Shown piece after piece: positions 47,456-58,721 of a stretch of 64,000 nucleotides of DNA (position 1 is its first letter; every line of letters starts with the position of its first letter). The stretch is from assembly GCF_002775205.1 (NCBI RefSeq), contig NC_036456.1:24503968-24567967 (forward strand), written 5' to 3'. The position numbers and the translations under genes were made by a program. The notes beneath the pieces were generated by a model. It ran no database searches and was not told the origin of the DNA. It saw nothing but the letters and a program-made list of their open reading frames with translations. Source of the stretch: Xiphophorus maculatus (taxonomy: Eukaryota > Chordata > Actinopteri > Cyprinodontiformes > Poeciliidae).

Positions 47456-47476
47456 AAGGTGTAGAAAGAGATCATT

Positions 47477-47491
47477 ACTGCCACCTTGTGG
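47477..47491 (-). promoter_or_regulatory. CTCF-like motif upstream of IgV-E
   Basis: CCACAAGGTGGCAGT on the minus strand, about 310 bp from the start codon; subtracting the MITE gives a spacing similar to IgV-B. Confidence 0.4.
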
Positions 47492-47874
47492 TTATAAGCT
47501 CATACAGCAACTCTCAGTCAACAGGACATGTTTTCTTTCTCTGCAGCTGCTGAACCTTTTATTATAAAACTTTTTCTGGGTGAAATCAGTTTGTTATAAT
47601 CATGAAGAAAAACACACCAGTGAGTAAGTTTTGCTTTTTTTATTGCTAAATAATGAAAAGAATATTAAGTCAATGACAAACAATGTACAAGTACAGCATT
47701 GCTTGTCAGTTTCACTGTTAGATACATTTTATATAGATTCATCACACAGAGTTGTTTTCTGTAAACCTTCTTGTAACGTTGATTATAATTTACAGTCAAT
47801 TAGAAAATTGCCTCAATTTATGCTAAACAGAGAAATCAGATTTCTGAGAAATCTGTTCATTTCAAAATAGTTTC

Positions 47875-48225
47875 ACTCTGGAGACTCAGGGGTCTTGATA
47901 TAAGAATTAAATACAAACTTTCCTTTCATCTGAAAGCAGGACTTCTCCTCAGTCCAGGTAAAATGCTTGTAACTAGGATTCATCTGAGTGAACTGAGTCT
48001 GCTCTGAATCCAGCCTCAGGTTTCTCCTTCCTCCTTGTGAAACTCCTTGAAAATTGTCAGTGGGCTTTTTAATAAGGATGCAGTTATCCCTGTTGCAACG
48101 TAATTTAGCACAGCTTTTCCTTCCACTCAACTTTTGATAAACACTCTGAACAACCAGCTTCTTACACAATAACTTTTCTTTCTTCCTTGCATGGGGACAA
48201 GTGTTCAATATAAGTAAACATTTCA
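47875..48225 (-). pseudogene. Tc1-like transposase fragment
   Basis: Minus-strand frames include KKPTDNFQGVSQGGRRNLRL and HFTWTEEKSCFQMKGKFVF, related to the fragment upstream of IgV-B (shared CTGGATTCAGAGCAGACTCA). It is frame-shifted and truncated. Confidence 0.55.
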
Positions 48226-48330
48226 TTATGTAGAGTCAACATGTTCAATCTGCAGTCTTCTAAATAGTCTCAGACTGAGAAACCATTTAGAGGTAATTCA
48301 CTGATTAGTGTTACACCATGATTTTCTAAT

Positions 48331-50000
48331 ATTTTACAATATATTCTACAATATTAACATTTCCAGAGACACTGGATGTTGGGTTTATTATCTGTAAACC
48401 ATAAGAAATGTTGTAAAAACTAAAGGCTTAGAATATTTGACTCTGTGTGAATCTATATAATGTATGTTAGCTTCACCTTCTGGAATTAGTGACAAAAACT
48501 ATTTAACAAAATTTTTTAAAAAATGTGCTCTTATTTATTTCTACAATGTAATATAAAGAAAATATGAACATAGTTGTTGCTGAGAAAACGTTAATTTAAT
48601 GTCTCAACACACATTTATCTCCACTCAATGAATTATGACTGTGTTGAATGGGTATATTCAATTATTTTGGAGCCTGACATTTTAGATTTAGTAAAACTGT
48701 TGGGAGGAAACAAATTGCACATTGAGCTTTGGGTGGAGTCACGTGTTTAACTCCACCCCCAGGAGATCAGCTTCCTGTTTCTGAACCTTTGTCATTCTTC
48801 AGTGTTTCTACTCTTATATTTTCAGAAATAGCTTTGTTATAAATTACACCTGGATAAACAAATGAAACATTTTCTGACTGTGGAATATGAAACACATTTC
48901 GTCTTTGCAGACTCGTTGATCAAAGCAGCTTTTCTATCGCAGTTTCTATTTCACCTTCCTGCTTTAAAAACTTTTGAAAGCAGAAAGATTTATCTTTACA
49001 TTTTCACCTTATTGTTAAATGTAAAGACAATAATTACAATATCTGACATAATGTTTTTCATAATAAACACTCAAAATGTAGGAGCTATTTCTCCATTTTC
49101 AGTTAAATCTTAGAATTTAGATTTAGTTTATTTGTTTTTTTTAATTTGTTATTTAGAGTAGGGTTTTGGCTAGTGATTCACTTAATTAGTCAATTTCAGT
49201 TTGGGATGTGGGTGTTTCACGGTATAAATAGGTAGGTCTTAGGTAGATCATTATGCATGTGTGTAGTCATAAGGTCTTTTTAACCAGTCGCAGTTTCAGT
49301 CACAGTCAGCAAGTTTGTCATCAGTTGTCAGTCAATCGGTAAAAGAACAGGTTGAGGAATCAGAACAGAAGTAGCAAAATCCTGTGAAACCTGTAACCTC
49401 TTTTGTCTGAACAGTGAAATAAAACAAAGAAAGAACTGCATTTTGACCCTTTTTGACCTTTTATACTGCGTAAGCCAGAACCCACGGTGCATCAGTGACT
49501 ATTTGAATTGAATTCACTTTTTGTTTTGATCACGTTTAAGTTTTAAGTTTTTTGATTTTTGAATTTGAGATTTTGGACAGATAGTCACCACACAAAATGA
49601 ATGACTTATTTATTTATTTCTTCTGTTGAACCACCACATGCTTGTCTGAGGTGAAGTGGAGAAAAGTTGGATAAACGCGCTTAATACTGACAGTAGAAAC
49701 ATAAAACATTCAGATACCAGAGTGGTTCAAACCGGAAAACAACTTACAGAGGTTTAAAGTTATTATTAGAGATACAGTGAACCTTCTTCTTTGCAGGGGT
49801 TGCGTTCTGTTATAGCAAGGTTTCACTGTATACTGCATACAGATTTAGGACTTAATTATTGTGTTTTACACTTATTCACAAGAAACGTACTTAAGTAAAA
49901 CGTTTTATCCTACTATCTAAATTAAACAATGAACCAACATAAAATATAAGAAACTTACTCGGTTAGTTTTCCCTCCTTTATCTGCATCACTACCGTTTCT
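48331..50000. repeat. duplicated block, copy 2 (copy 1 at 13876-15516)
   Basis: Colinear with copy 1 but without the piggyBac MITE and LINE tail. The TTAA at about 49682 is the empty insertion site. An extra stretch of about 650 bp (48930-49600) is unclassified. Confidence 0.7.
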
Positions 50001-50060
50001 TCAAATGGAGGAAATAGCACTTTAGCTCCTCCTGAAGAGCACTTCCTCCTTACAGCACAG
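49959..50060 (-). other. possible untranslated first exon of IgV-E
   Basis: On the minus strand GGGAAAACTAACCGA is followed by the donor GTAAGTTTC (exon end 49959). It is homologous to the arms at 15.4 and 16.0 kb. IgV-E's start-codon exon follows a strong acceptor 2.8 kb downstream. The transcription start is unknown. Confidence 0.4.
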
Positions 50061-50151
50061 CTTCTCAGCGGCTGCTGAAGACTTTTTTCCCTCCCTCTTT
50101 CTTCTCACTTTCTACTGGCTACCTTTTCATTTTACAACTAGTCGTAACTGT

Positions 50152-51374
50152 GGCAAGCCATTTTAATATAAATTTGGTTTCGTCTGACTATCCGTACATT
50201 CTAGATATCTAAAATGCATTTTGACTAGACAAAACTACATTCTGACTATCCGCAATGGTAGTTTAAGATATCTGCATTTACATTCTGACTAGTAAGAATA
50301 ATAATTCAAGATATCTTCAATTACATTTTGACGAATCAAAATTCCTTTCAAGATATCTCAAATTACGACACTAGATCCGTCAATTGACTGGACACATCCG
50401 TAATAACAATTTAAATATCTTGAACTTATGACTAGTCAAAATTACAATTTTAGATATGAATTATTATGAATTGCATGGAAGACCCTCTGTACTGTCCAAA
50501 CAGTTGCCTGCAGAATTTTATGTTTCCTGCACAAAATTGTCAGTAAATGCCACAACGTAGAAAGAGCTCAGCAATATTGGATATGCGGAGAATGCAAAAC
50601 TTCATCAACTATAAGACTGCTTCTCAAATCTGCAAAGAATTTCCTGTTTATTAATTTCCGACAAACTGAATGCACTTAAAAACAGATTTGAAAAGCTAAA
50701 ATTGCTATTGTCAAACTATTTTCAACATGAAAGTTGTGCATTTTCAAACATCCTTTTTCATTTTTTCATTGTTTTAATAAACGTTCAAAATGCTACGTAA
50801 GTCAGGGATGTTTGACGTTTTGACTATACAGAATAAATATTAAAGATATCAGTAATGTCATTCTGACTAGTCAGCATGTTAATTTAAGATATCTTGAATA
50901 GAAAAGCTGAGTAATTCAAGATATCTCTAATTCATTCAAAGATATCCTAAAAGGAATTTTGACTAGTTAAAATTATAATTCAAGATATCTATAATTTAGT
51001 TTTCACTAGACAAAAATACATTTCTCCTGTCCAAAAATACATTTACAATATCTTGAATTATGTTGTCATTCGAGATACCTTTAGTTAGAATTATGACTAG
51101 TCAAAACTAAAATTGAGATATCTTGAATTTACTTTATGACTAGTCATAATTTAATTGTAGATATCTTAAATGTGTATTTCAGATAGTCAGTAATTTATTG
51201 TAGATATCTTGATTTGATGTCTCCATACAAATCAATGGTAAATCTGACATCATTTTGACTAGTCAAGATATAATTAGAGATATCTTAAATCGCTAAAACG
51301 TCTAGTCATAAAACAATTTGAGATATCTGGAATGTAAGGGCGGCCAAACCAAATGTATGTTAATACGGCTTGCC
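50152..51374. mobile_element. unclassified element with long terminal inverted repeats and a palindromic-word array
   Basis: The ends are inverted: GGCAAGCC...ATTTGGTTT at 50154 and AAACCAAAT...GGCTTGCC at about 51346-51374, extending to an AGATATCT on each side (about 55 bp). Between them the two palindromes GATATC (at least 13 exact, mostly AAGATATCTT-like) and GACTAGTC alternate every 20-45 bp in two flanking arrays (50205-50460 and 50820-51330). A 350-bp core between them lacks the motifs. No coding capacity. Target duplication not resolved. Probably a non-autonomous DNA transposon. Confidence 0.6.
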
Positions 51375-52545
51375 GTATTGATCCTGATACCACTAATGAT
51401 AATTTGGTGAAACTGCTACCTACATGTTTAGGCGGTGCTGCTTTTAGTTACTGGAATAGCCTGATATGAAGCTGAAGCTGGTTTCCAATTCTAGCTTCTG
51501 ATTCGGGAAATGGCTAAAGGGCGATTCCACCTAATTTTTCACTACTTTCCTCATCTTTAATCAACTCTAGTTTAAAAACTACAACACCTAGACTCTTCTA
51601 AACCTGGACTGGATTATTCTGCTTTAATAGTAGAATATTTAAAACCATGTTTGGGATTCGTGAAACGTTTTTTCTGATTTGTGAATCTTGACATAACAAA
51701 CTGCTGAAGAATATCTTTCCTTCCAACAGCCATCACCATCTACAATAACTCTTGGAAGAATTAATGAGTTACGCCAGCATTTAACTTCGCATTGTGATTA
51801 ATAAAGTGGTTTTGAATTAGAATTGAATTTGAATTTGAAAAAAACTGCATTGAACAAGTATGAATAGTAATCTAAGCTTTAGTGAAGTTTCACAAATCCC
51901 AAACCTGGATTAAAATATTCTGCTATTAGAGCAGAATATTTTAATCCAGGTTTGAAGTGACACCTGACAGACGTGACAGAAACTGATGGACTCATCACTG
52001 CTGAGCTCCATTAAATCTACATTATATGAGTAACTGGTATACTTTAATTTACTGTATAAACTACATAAACAGTTGGTACAAAATGTTCCCTCATTCTGGT
52101 CGTCTTCATTCTGGTTCACCCTGACTTCACCACAGTCTGGATCTATTCCTAATATTCAGATCTCTCTGGATCAGACACTCAATAAAACAATAGAGCACTC
52201 TGCTGTGTTTTACATTAGTGTGTTAGCTTAAATTGTTGGATTAACTAAATAATTGTAAGTTAAAGTGTCCACCTCATTTTATAGAGTGTGTTCACAGTTT
52301 GGACGGAGTTGCATGTTCAGTTCATGTCTCTGAGAAACTAACTGTTATCAAATCAGACGGTTTCTGCTAAACTTCACTGTAAACAAAACATTACTGGGCT
52401 TAATGATAAACGCTGACAGGAAATCAGTTTCATGTTGAATTGTTGTTCATTCCTCTGCCTCAGTTTGAAACATAAATACAAAATGTTTTTTTAAAAGTGG
52501 TGGGGTTGCCCTCTTGTCTCACAGCAGTGTCATTTCTTTTAATAA
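51375..52545. other. no gene recognised; 25-bp perfect hairpin at 51900-51954
   Basis: Noncoding. A diverged relative of the hairpin lies near 51600-51655. Nothing else was recognised. Confidence 0.5.
51900..51954. repeat. perfect hairpin, 25-bp arms, 5-nt loop
   Basis: The arm at 51900-51924 (beginning CAAACCTGGATTAAAATATT) is exactly complemented at 51930-51954 around the loop ATTAG. Confidence 0.95.
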
Positions 52546-52548
52546 GGA

Positions 52549-52958
52549 TTAGTTAGCTTGTCTGATAGTTCAGATTGAGACAAAATAATCTCCGTGGAGA
52601 AGCAGAAGAGTTTCATTTATGTGTTGCTTCACACGACTACATTTACTGCACTTGTTCAGGCTTGTCCTCTCATAACATTTCTCATGTTTACTGAGGCCTG
52701 AGGAGCAAAAAGTGAAAATTATTCATCTGATATTTCTCTGAACTTCTAGTGAATTTGCTGGGACCAATCAGGTTTAAATATGTTCAGAGGTGGATCTATT
52801 TAATGATGACTTTGAACTTATTCAAAGATGATTTTTCAACACTTCTGTTCCACATATTAAGTGATTTCATTTGCTGCTTTGCATTTCTGACAGTTTTTTA
52901 TATTAAACCTGTAAAATGTGGCATTAATTTTCTCAGGTGAAATCCAACAACTTGAAGG
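52549..52958 (+). repeat. segmental duplicate, copy 2 (copy 1 at 37400-37812)
   Basis: Direct duplicate, nearly identical; a handful of substitutions occur in the first 150 bp. Confidence 0.85.
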
Positions 52959-52959
52959 A

Positions 52960-54800
52960 AATTTGCAGGATTGTTTTGTCTTTTCCTGTTATTTCCTGAT
53001 GATTAAACTCAATCATATTGTTAGAAAGTACTTTATCATTTTCATGAGCTGTAAATAATATTTCAATATTGTTAATAAATCCATATTTACCGCCATGTTG
53101 TCTGATGCCTGTATAAAATAAAGTGATTTTAATTTTAATCCAGTCAGTTTGGGGATTTGAAACAGTTTCTGTTTGTGCTTCATTTTCCTTTAATCATCTT
53201 GGAAAAGATCTTTTGTTTTACATGATGTCATGTGAATCCAATAATTTTAGAAATTTTAATGATTTCCCAAACATTCAGAGGGAAACAAAACGAAGAATCT
53301 CACTAAAATATTCTAAATACAAGGTTTCATCAGGTTGTCAAGCAGCTCCGCCCTTCACTCTGGTTTTATTTGCACCCTGTTTGGTTTCATTTTCAATCTT
53401 CCTTTTTTTGTCAGGCACAGGCTGGACAGAAGCTTTAACTTTTGATTCCGTTGTTTTTTTTTTTGTTTTGTTTTGTTTTCTGAAACCATAATTTCGTCCA
53501 AATAACCAATGAAGGAAAAGGTGAGCAGTTCAAATATAATCATATTCTCTTGGTTTAATGTTTTTGTTACGTTTCGTACTGACGATGAAAAGTCGCCATG
53601 ACGATTAAAATGAGTTTCTTTGTGTTCAGAAACTAAAATGCTAAAATAAATACTTTATTTAATGCACATTTTGCATTTGAATCGTGTTCAGACAGAAAGT
53701 TAAAGATTATGTAACAGACGGTTTCTACAGGAAAACAGGAAATGCAAATATGATCATGATGAACAAAAATATTTTTCCTATTTAATATCAGAAATGATGA
53801 TATTTTGCTGCTTAATTCAGAATCTGAACCAAATGACTTCTAGTTGATTCAACATGAACATTATTAATTCACTGGGTAAGAAAGTTTAGGAATAAAACAA
53901 AACAATCGACAAAGATCAAATATCGGACAGCTGGCGCCACCTGGTGACAGAAACATGTTCCTGCATGTTGCAGAGAAAAACAAACTTTCGGTTTAACTTT
54001 TATTCCCGTCGTAGAGACTTTAGTTCGTGATGATAAATGATAATTTTTTCATAAATATTAGGCAAGTGAGTATTTTTGACCATAACATTATTTTAGGCAT
54101 ATTTTCTAACTCCAAGCTGAATCTTAATAGCAGGTGATGTGTGGCTGTGGCCTGAAGAGGAGAATCATTGTGAACATATAGATATTCCTCAAATCATGAC
54201 TCTAAACATTCAATCTTGAACATTCATGTTTGAGATTAAATAATATTTAAGATTAAATGAAAGTCTGTAGTTTCTGATTAATAACTTAATGCTCAAAACT
54301 AAAACTTGCCCAATTATTGTGCACACAGTGTATTTCTGTCACTGAAGTCTGATAATCAGAATAATTTGGAGGATCAGATGCTGTATTAACTAAACCACAT
54401 CAGAATGTGGACGATCTGTTTCTAACTGCATCTCAGTGACGCTTCACCCAAAGTGCCACTCAGATTCTTCCATTTACATTCATGTTTGCAACAGCTTTTA
54501 TTTTGGAAGGATAAATATTCTCAATCCTCAAATATAACATGTTCTAATATCTCTGTGTAATGAGACATTGACACTGAAAAGGATAACTGTCATATATAAA
54601 TGTCTGGTTTAGTTTTGTAGCTGTCTAACATGAATCTTTTTATTGTTTTTTAATCTGCAGCACTTTTTGTAAAATACAACTAACAATCAAGAGGAGGACA
54701 GAAAAAATGAATGAAGGTTTAAGGTGGGAAGAATTTAATCAAGATGTTTATTTTACTCATAAAATCAGTTTAAGTTTAATGTAGTGACTTTGTTCCTGAT
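52960..54800. other. no gene recognised; upstream of IgV-F
   Basis: Noncoding AT-rich sequence. GGCGCCACCTGGTGACAG near 53933 is CTCF-like on the minus strand. Homology to the other IgV genes stops almost at the IgV-F start codon, so this flank is unrelated to those of IgV-A to E. Confidence 0.4.
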
Positions 54801-54860
54801 TCAGGATGAAGATGATCTCCAGGATCCTGCTGCTCCTCATCCTCAGCTCATGTCTCTGTG

Positions 54861-54972
54861 GTCAGTCTCCATCTTGTCTTTGTGACAGAAAGCTCTCTAG
54901 ATGGAGCTGAAAGACTCCCATGTTCCAGTTCTCAGTGTGTCTGCTCCTCTCTTTCCCTCTCTGTCTCCTCAG
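54861..54972 (+). other. intron 1 of IgV-F (invariant 112-nt intron)
   Basis: Reads identical to intron 1 of IgV-A, B, D and E although the flank before the start codon is unrelated. Confidence 0.85.
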
Positions 54973-55335
54973 CAGCAACATTTGTAGTGAATGTGACACA
55001 GAGCAGCTATCAGGCAGAGGAGAACCACAGCATCACTCTGGAGTGGACCTTCACCACCAAGACTAATTCCTCTCCTTCCTCCCTCTTCATCTACTGTAAA
55101 TTAAGGCAGAATCAGACGGATTTTGTCATCTACCATGTATTTATGGGCGTGGAAGCTTCTTTATACCTGGACAAAAGATTTACAGGATGAGTCCAGATTG
55201 ACAAAGACGTCCTCAGAGAAGGACGAATCAGATTAAATGTGTCCAGACTGAGGACTGAAGACTCTGGTCTGTACCAATGTCAGGTCAACACAGAATATGG
55301 ACAGGGCTCTGCCAGCCTTCAACTGAACGTTAAAG

Positions 55336-56252
55336 GTAAATTTAACTCAAAGTGCAATACTCAGTGTTTTTAAAAGATTTATCACAGTAACACTCAATGA
55401 GCTGCAGACGTCCAACAACGCTTCGAGCACAAATATCCTTTAACTTCCTGACTCACCAACAACAAAATCACCAGGAATTTAGGAAGTTAAACTCCAGAAA
55501 TGACGATGTTTGTTCAAACTTTAATTTGTCAAACCAGAAACCAGGACAAACCTCTCCCAGGACCAACTTTGTGCCAAGAGTTATAATGCAACTGGATAAC
55601 AGAAACATTGTTTCTAAAAGTTAACTTCAAAACAAAATTTAAATCACAACATGATGTTTTATCTCCTTTTCTGTCAGGCTGTTTTGCTCTTATTAAGGGG
55701 ACATTTTTGGTCAAAACCATGACGGCTCTACAAGCCAAGCAGAAGAGTCAAGGATTGGAGAAACATTTAGTTTGTCCTTATTTACTATTTGTGGAGCATG
55801 TTTAGTTTGAAGGAACTTTTAAGATCTTTAAGGTTTATGAAAACATTGCCAAAAAGTATTTGAATCATACTAGAGAAACCATAAGATTATTTTATTTATT
55901 TTATGTTTCCTGTTATATTCAATTTCAACTGGGTGATAAATCAATTTGGATTATTGATTTTCTTTTTCTGAACATTTAATTTGTGAAAAATCTGGATTTT
56001 TTTTTCACCAGTGCATTGATAATGTTAGCATGTATCGGGTTTACCATGAGCAAGTTTCACCGCTTAGTTATTTGGACTTTGAATTCAGGTCAACAAAACC
56101 AGTTTCTGGAAATGTTTTCTGTCATTTATTTCTTTTTAGACAAAAAATTGAAAGAAAATATTAAAATTGGATTTAGAAAAAGGCATATATTATTTAAATG
56201 TACCACCAAATTAGTACAAACTGTAACTGAACCTTTTCCTGACTTCTTTCAG
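55336..56252 (+). other. intron 2 of IgV-F
   Basis: 917 bp, longer than in IgV-A (266) or IgV-B (157). Several open frames occur on both strands, none recognised as coding. Confidence 0.6.
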
Positions 56253-56389
56253 AACCTCAGACTGTCGGACCCACAGTGAGAACAGAACCAGAGAAAAAAC
56301 AAACCACCAACCTTGGACTGATATTTATTCCTGTGGTTCTATCTGCTCTGATCTTTGGTATTATTTTATTAATCAGAAAGAGGAAATGA

Positions 56390-56654
56390 AAAAATCTGAT
56401 GAGGATACAAAACGTCAGATCCACAAACCTTGAGGACTTTAATTCTGTTTGACATCAGTTTTAATCTGAACCAACACAAGTTTAAGCCCAAGACTCTTCA
56501 GGGTTTGGCTGAAACAGGCGGCTGTTATTCCTCTACTTTTCTACATCTTAATAAATTAAAACTGATGATCAGAATACAAGCCCAGGAGAATATAATACAT
56601 ACCTATTTAATTTTACGGCTGATTCTTATGTTTTAATACTTTTTAGCTGAAAGG
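56390..56654. other. 3' flank of IgV-F, no further gene
   Basis: Noncoding sequence between IgV-F and the inverted duplicate carrying the IgV-G first exon. Confidence 0.4.
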
Positions 56655-57720
56655 TTCAAGTCTTTGTTTAATTTAACTTGAGCAGAAAAACCAGTTTGTA
56701 ACCTGAGAGTTAAACCTTCATGTTGCTGACATAAATACGCCTCCTTCCTGTTTCCAATCACGAGTGAATCTGATGCAACAAATGCAGATAATAACTTCAT
56801 CTACTGGACTTTCCTCACTCACAACGAAGCTTCAGTCACTGTCTGATCGTCTCTCCTGCTGAAAATATTAATAATCACAGTGAGGAGAATCGGCTCAATA
56901 CTCCACTACAAAGTAAGAATCTGAAACTAATATATCAGTTTTACAGTCTGTGTCTTAATATTTTTAATTTTAAATTGTCATACACTCTTATTGTTTACAA
57001 GCAGTGACTGATTCAATATCACTTTATTTTTTACTTTAAAATAGATTTAAAGTGAATAAAGTTGCTGCTATTTCTGTTTAGTAGAAAACAAACCTGGTTA
57101 TTTTCAGATGCTTCTTTTTATGTTTTTATGAATTGAATGTTTAACAAACAAAATTGTTTGACACAAATACTGAAAGAAGTTTCTACATCTAAACAGAAAT
57201 TACTTCTGTATGTTGTAAAAATAAAATTAGGATGGAAATGTGTAAATAAAAGCTGAGCTTACAAAGAATATAAGCTTTTAGTTTTCTTTAAGCGCTCTAT
57301 GAAAATGTTCTTTGTTTACACAGGCATTCAGTTTTTTAAGTTTAATGTCTCTGGAATCTGTTCTACATTTACAGAAATTCATAATCATGCAGCCAAATCA
57401 TTAACATCTCCAACATGTTAATGTGATTGCTATAACACATTAAACAAAACATTCTGACATAGTTTTTATTGAACTAAAGTTTAATTTTTCTCTCCCTTGT
57501 TATTCTTTCACAACAACCTGATTAGCAGGTTTTGCTATCTGTGTAAAAAGCTGAGAAGGTCATTTTTATGTTCACTGAATTTTTATGTTTAACAAATGTT
57601 AAGCTGAGTCAGGTTTAAAGTTCAGAAATGTTCTGGTATCATTTCAGGTCACACCTGAGAGAGATGAATCCGGAAGAAGAGCTTCAGTCACACATCTTTT
57701 TCTACATTGGTTCACGTTAC
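56655..57720 (+). repeat. IgV-G promoter region, inverted duplicate of 37995-38900
   Basis: Aligns with the reverse complement of 37995-38900. An extra 240 bp at about 57360-57600 is present only here. Confidence 0.85.
56800..56912 (+). other. possible untranslated first exon of IgV-G
   Basis: GGCTCAATACTCCACTACAAA is followed by the donor GTAAGAAT at 56913. The IgV-G start-codon exon at 58.7 kb is preceded by TTTGTTTTGCAG, an acceptor, so an upstream exon is expected. The 5' limit is unknown. Confidence 0.45.
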
Positions 57721-57724
57721 GACG

Positions 57725-58660
57725 AGCTCTTGGATCCCGGCTGTGGCTGACAAACAGAAATCAAAAGGTCTGACGGCTCCTGGAAAAACTGCAGGTGGGA
57801 AATTAAAAACATCTGACAACAACATTTCACTGTCATCTTCCAACTCAGAGTAGAAAGTTTTTTTATTCGAGTCACTATAAGAACAAATGTTCTGGGTTTG
57901 TTCCTGCTTTACTGAGCTGCTGAGAGAAACTTCTCTGGCTTTTATTTGTTGCTGCATTTTCTGTGAGGTTGTTTTCATAATATCCAAACAAAACAGTCAA
58001 TTTTGAAATTTAATTTCCCTGTAATCTATTCTACTTTAATGAAGTAAGTAATATCCTGCAAAGTGCAATAATTTGAGCTGAAATGTTGCTTATTCTTTAA
58101 ATGTCTCACTATTGGCATCGATAAATATTCCTTTCCTCACAGTTTCAGTAACACTGGACTCAACAGAACCAATGATGAAAAAATTTCCTGTTTTCATCAG
58201 TTTATTGGAAATAAATAAAATCTTAAACTAAAGATTCTCCTTTCAAAACACAGCAAGGTGTGAGAATAACAACTAGTAATGCTGTACCGACTGTAATAAT
58301 TAAAATATTTAGAAACTAATCCGATTTTTTACTTTTAAAAATTAATTCTGTGTTTAGACTTGTTTTTACTTCTTTAATTTACAGAAATTTGGTAAAAGAC
58401 TTTCCTGTTTCTTTTTATTAAACGTATTATTGAGCTTATTGCTTACGCTAAACTGAACTTTATGTGGGAAAAGCTGTGAAATTTTACATTATTTATTAAT
58501 CTGCTGACATTACATAATTTCTGGTTAATTTCATGACTTTAACATAATGAAATGTTAATTATCTAATGATTAATTTTAGCTATTATTTCTGAAAGACTGA
58601 CAACTCCCTAACAGTTATTCGTCAACTATAAATAAAACTTTTCTGTTACTAAAACACTGA
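57725..58660. other. presumed intron 1 of IgV-G, nothing else recognised
   Basis: AT-rich. A 90-codon minus-strand open frame at 57712-57987 shows no recognised domain. Confidence 0.4.
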
Positions 58661-58721
58661 AATGTTCCTCTTTGTTTTGCAGAAACGTCTCTTTGGTTTT
58701 TGTTCTTCTGACCTTGAGAAA

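Larger units (their letters stand above)
54806..56389 (+). pseudogene. IgV-F: V-set Ig gene with one in-frame stop
   Basis: Exons 54806-54860 (signal peptide), 54973-55335 (V exon) and 56253-56389 (stalk, transmembrane, TGA) keep family lengths, splice sites and phase 1 throughout. The only defect is TGA at 55188-55190, where relatives have CGA (Arg of SGRVQ), a C-to-T change at a CpG. Translation would stop in the V domain, before the F strand. Upstream, TKTNSSPSSLFIYCKL differs from the other copies, and the end (LYQCQVNTEYGQGSASLQLNV) lacks the G-strand Cys. The last exon encodes the span LGLIFIPVVLSALIFGIILL and the tail IRKRK. Could be a recent pseudogene or a null allele in the sequenced individual. 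Confidence 0.8.

Noticed and set aside
57712..57987. 90-codon minus-strand frame with acidic, protein-like composition
   Set aside because: No domain, no visible splice partners, and it lies in the presumed IgV-G intron; kept only as a note.
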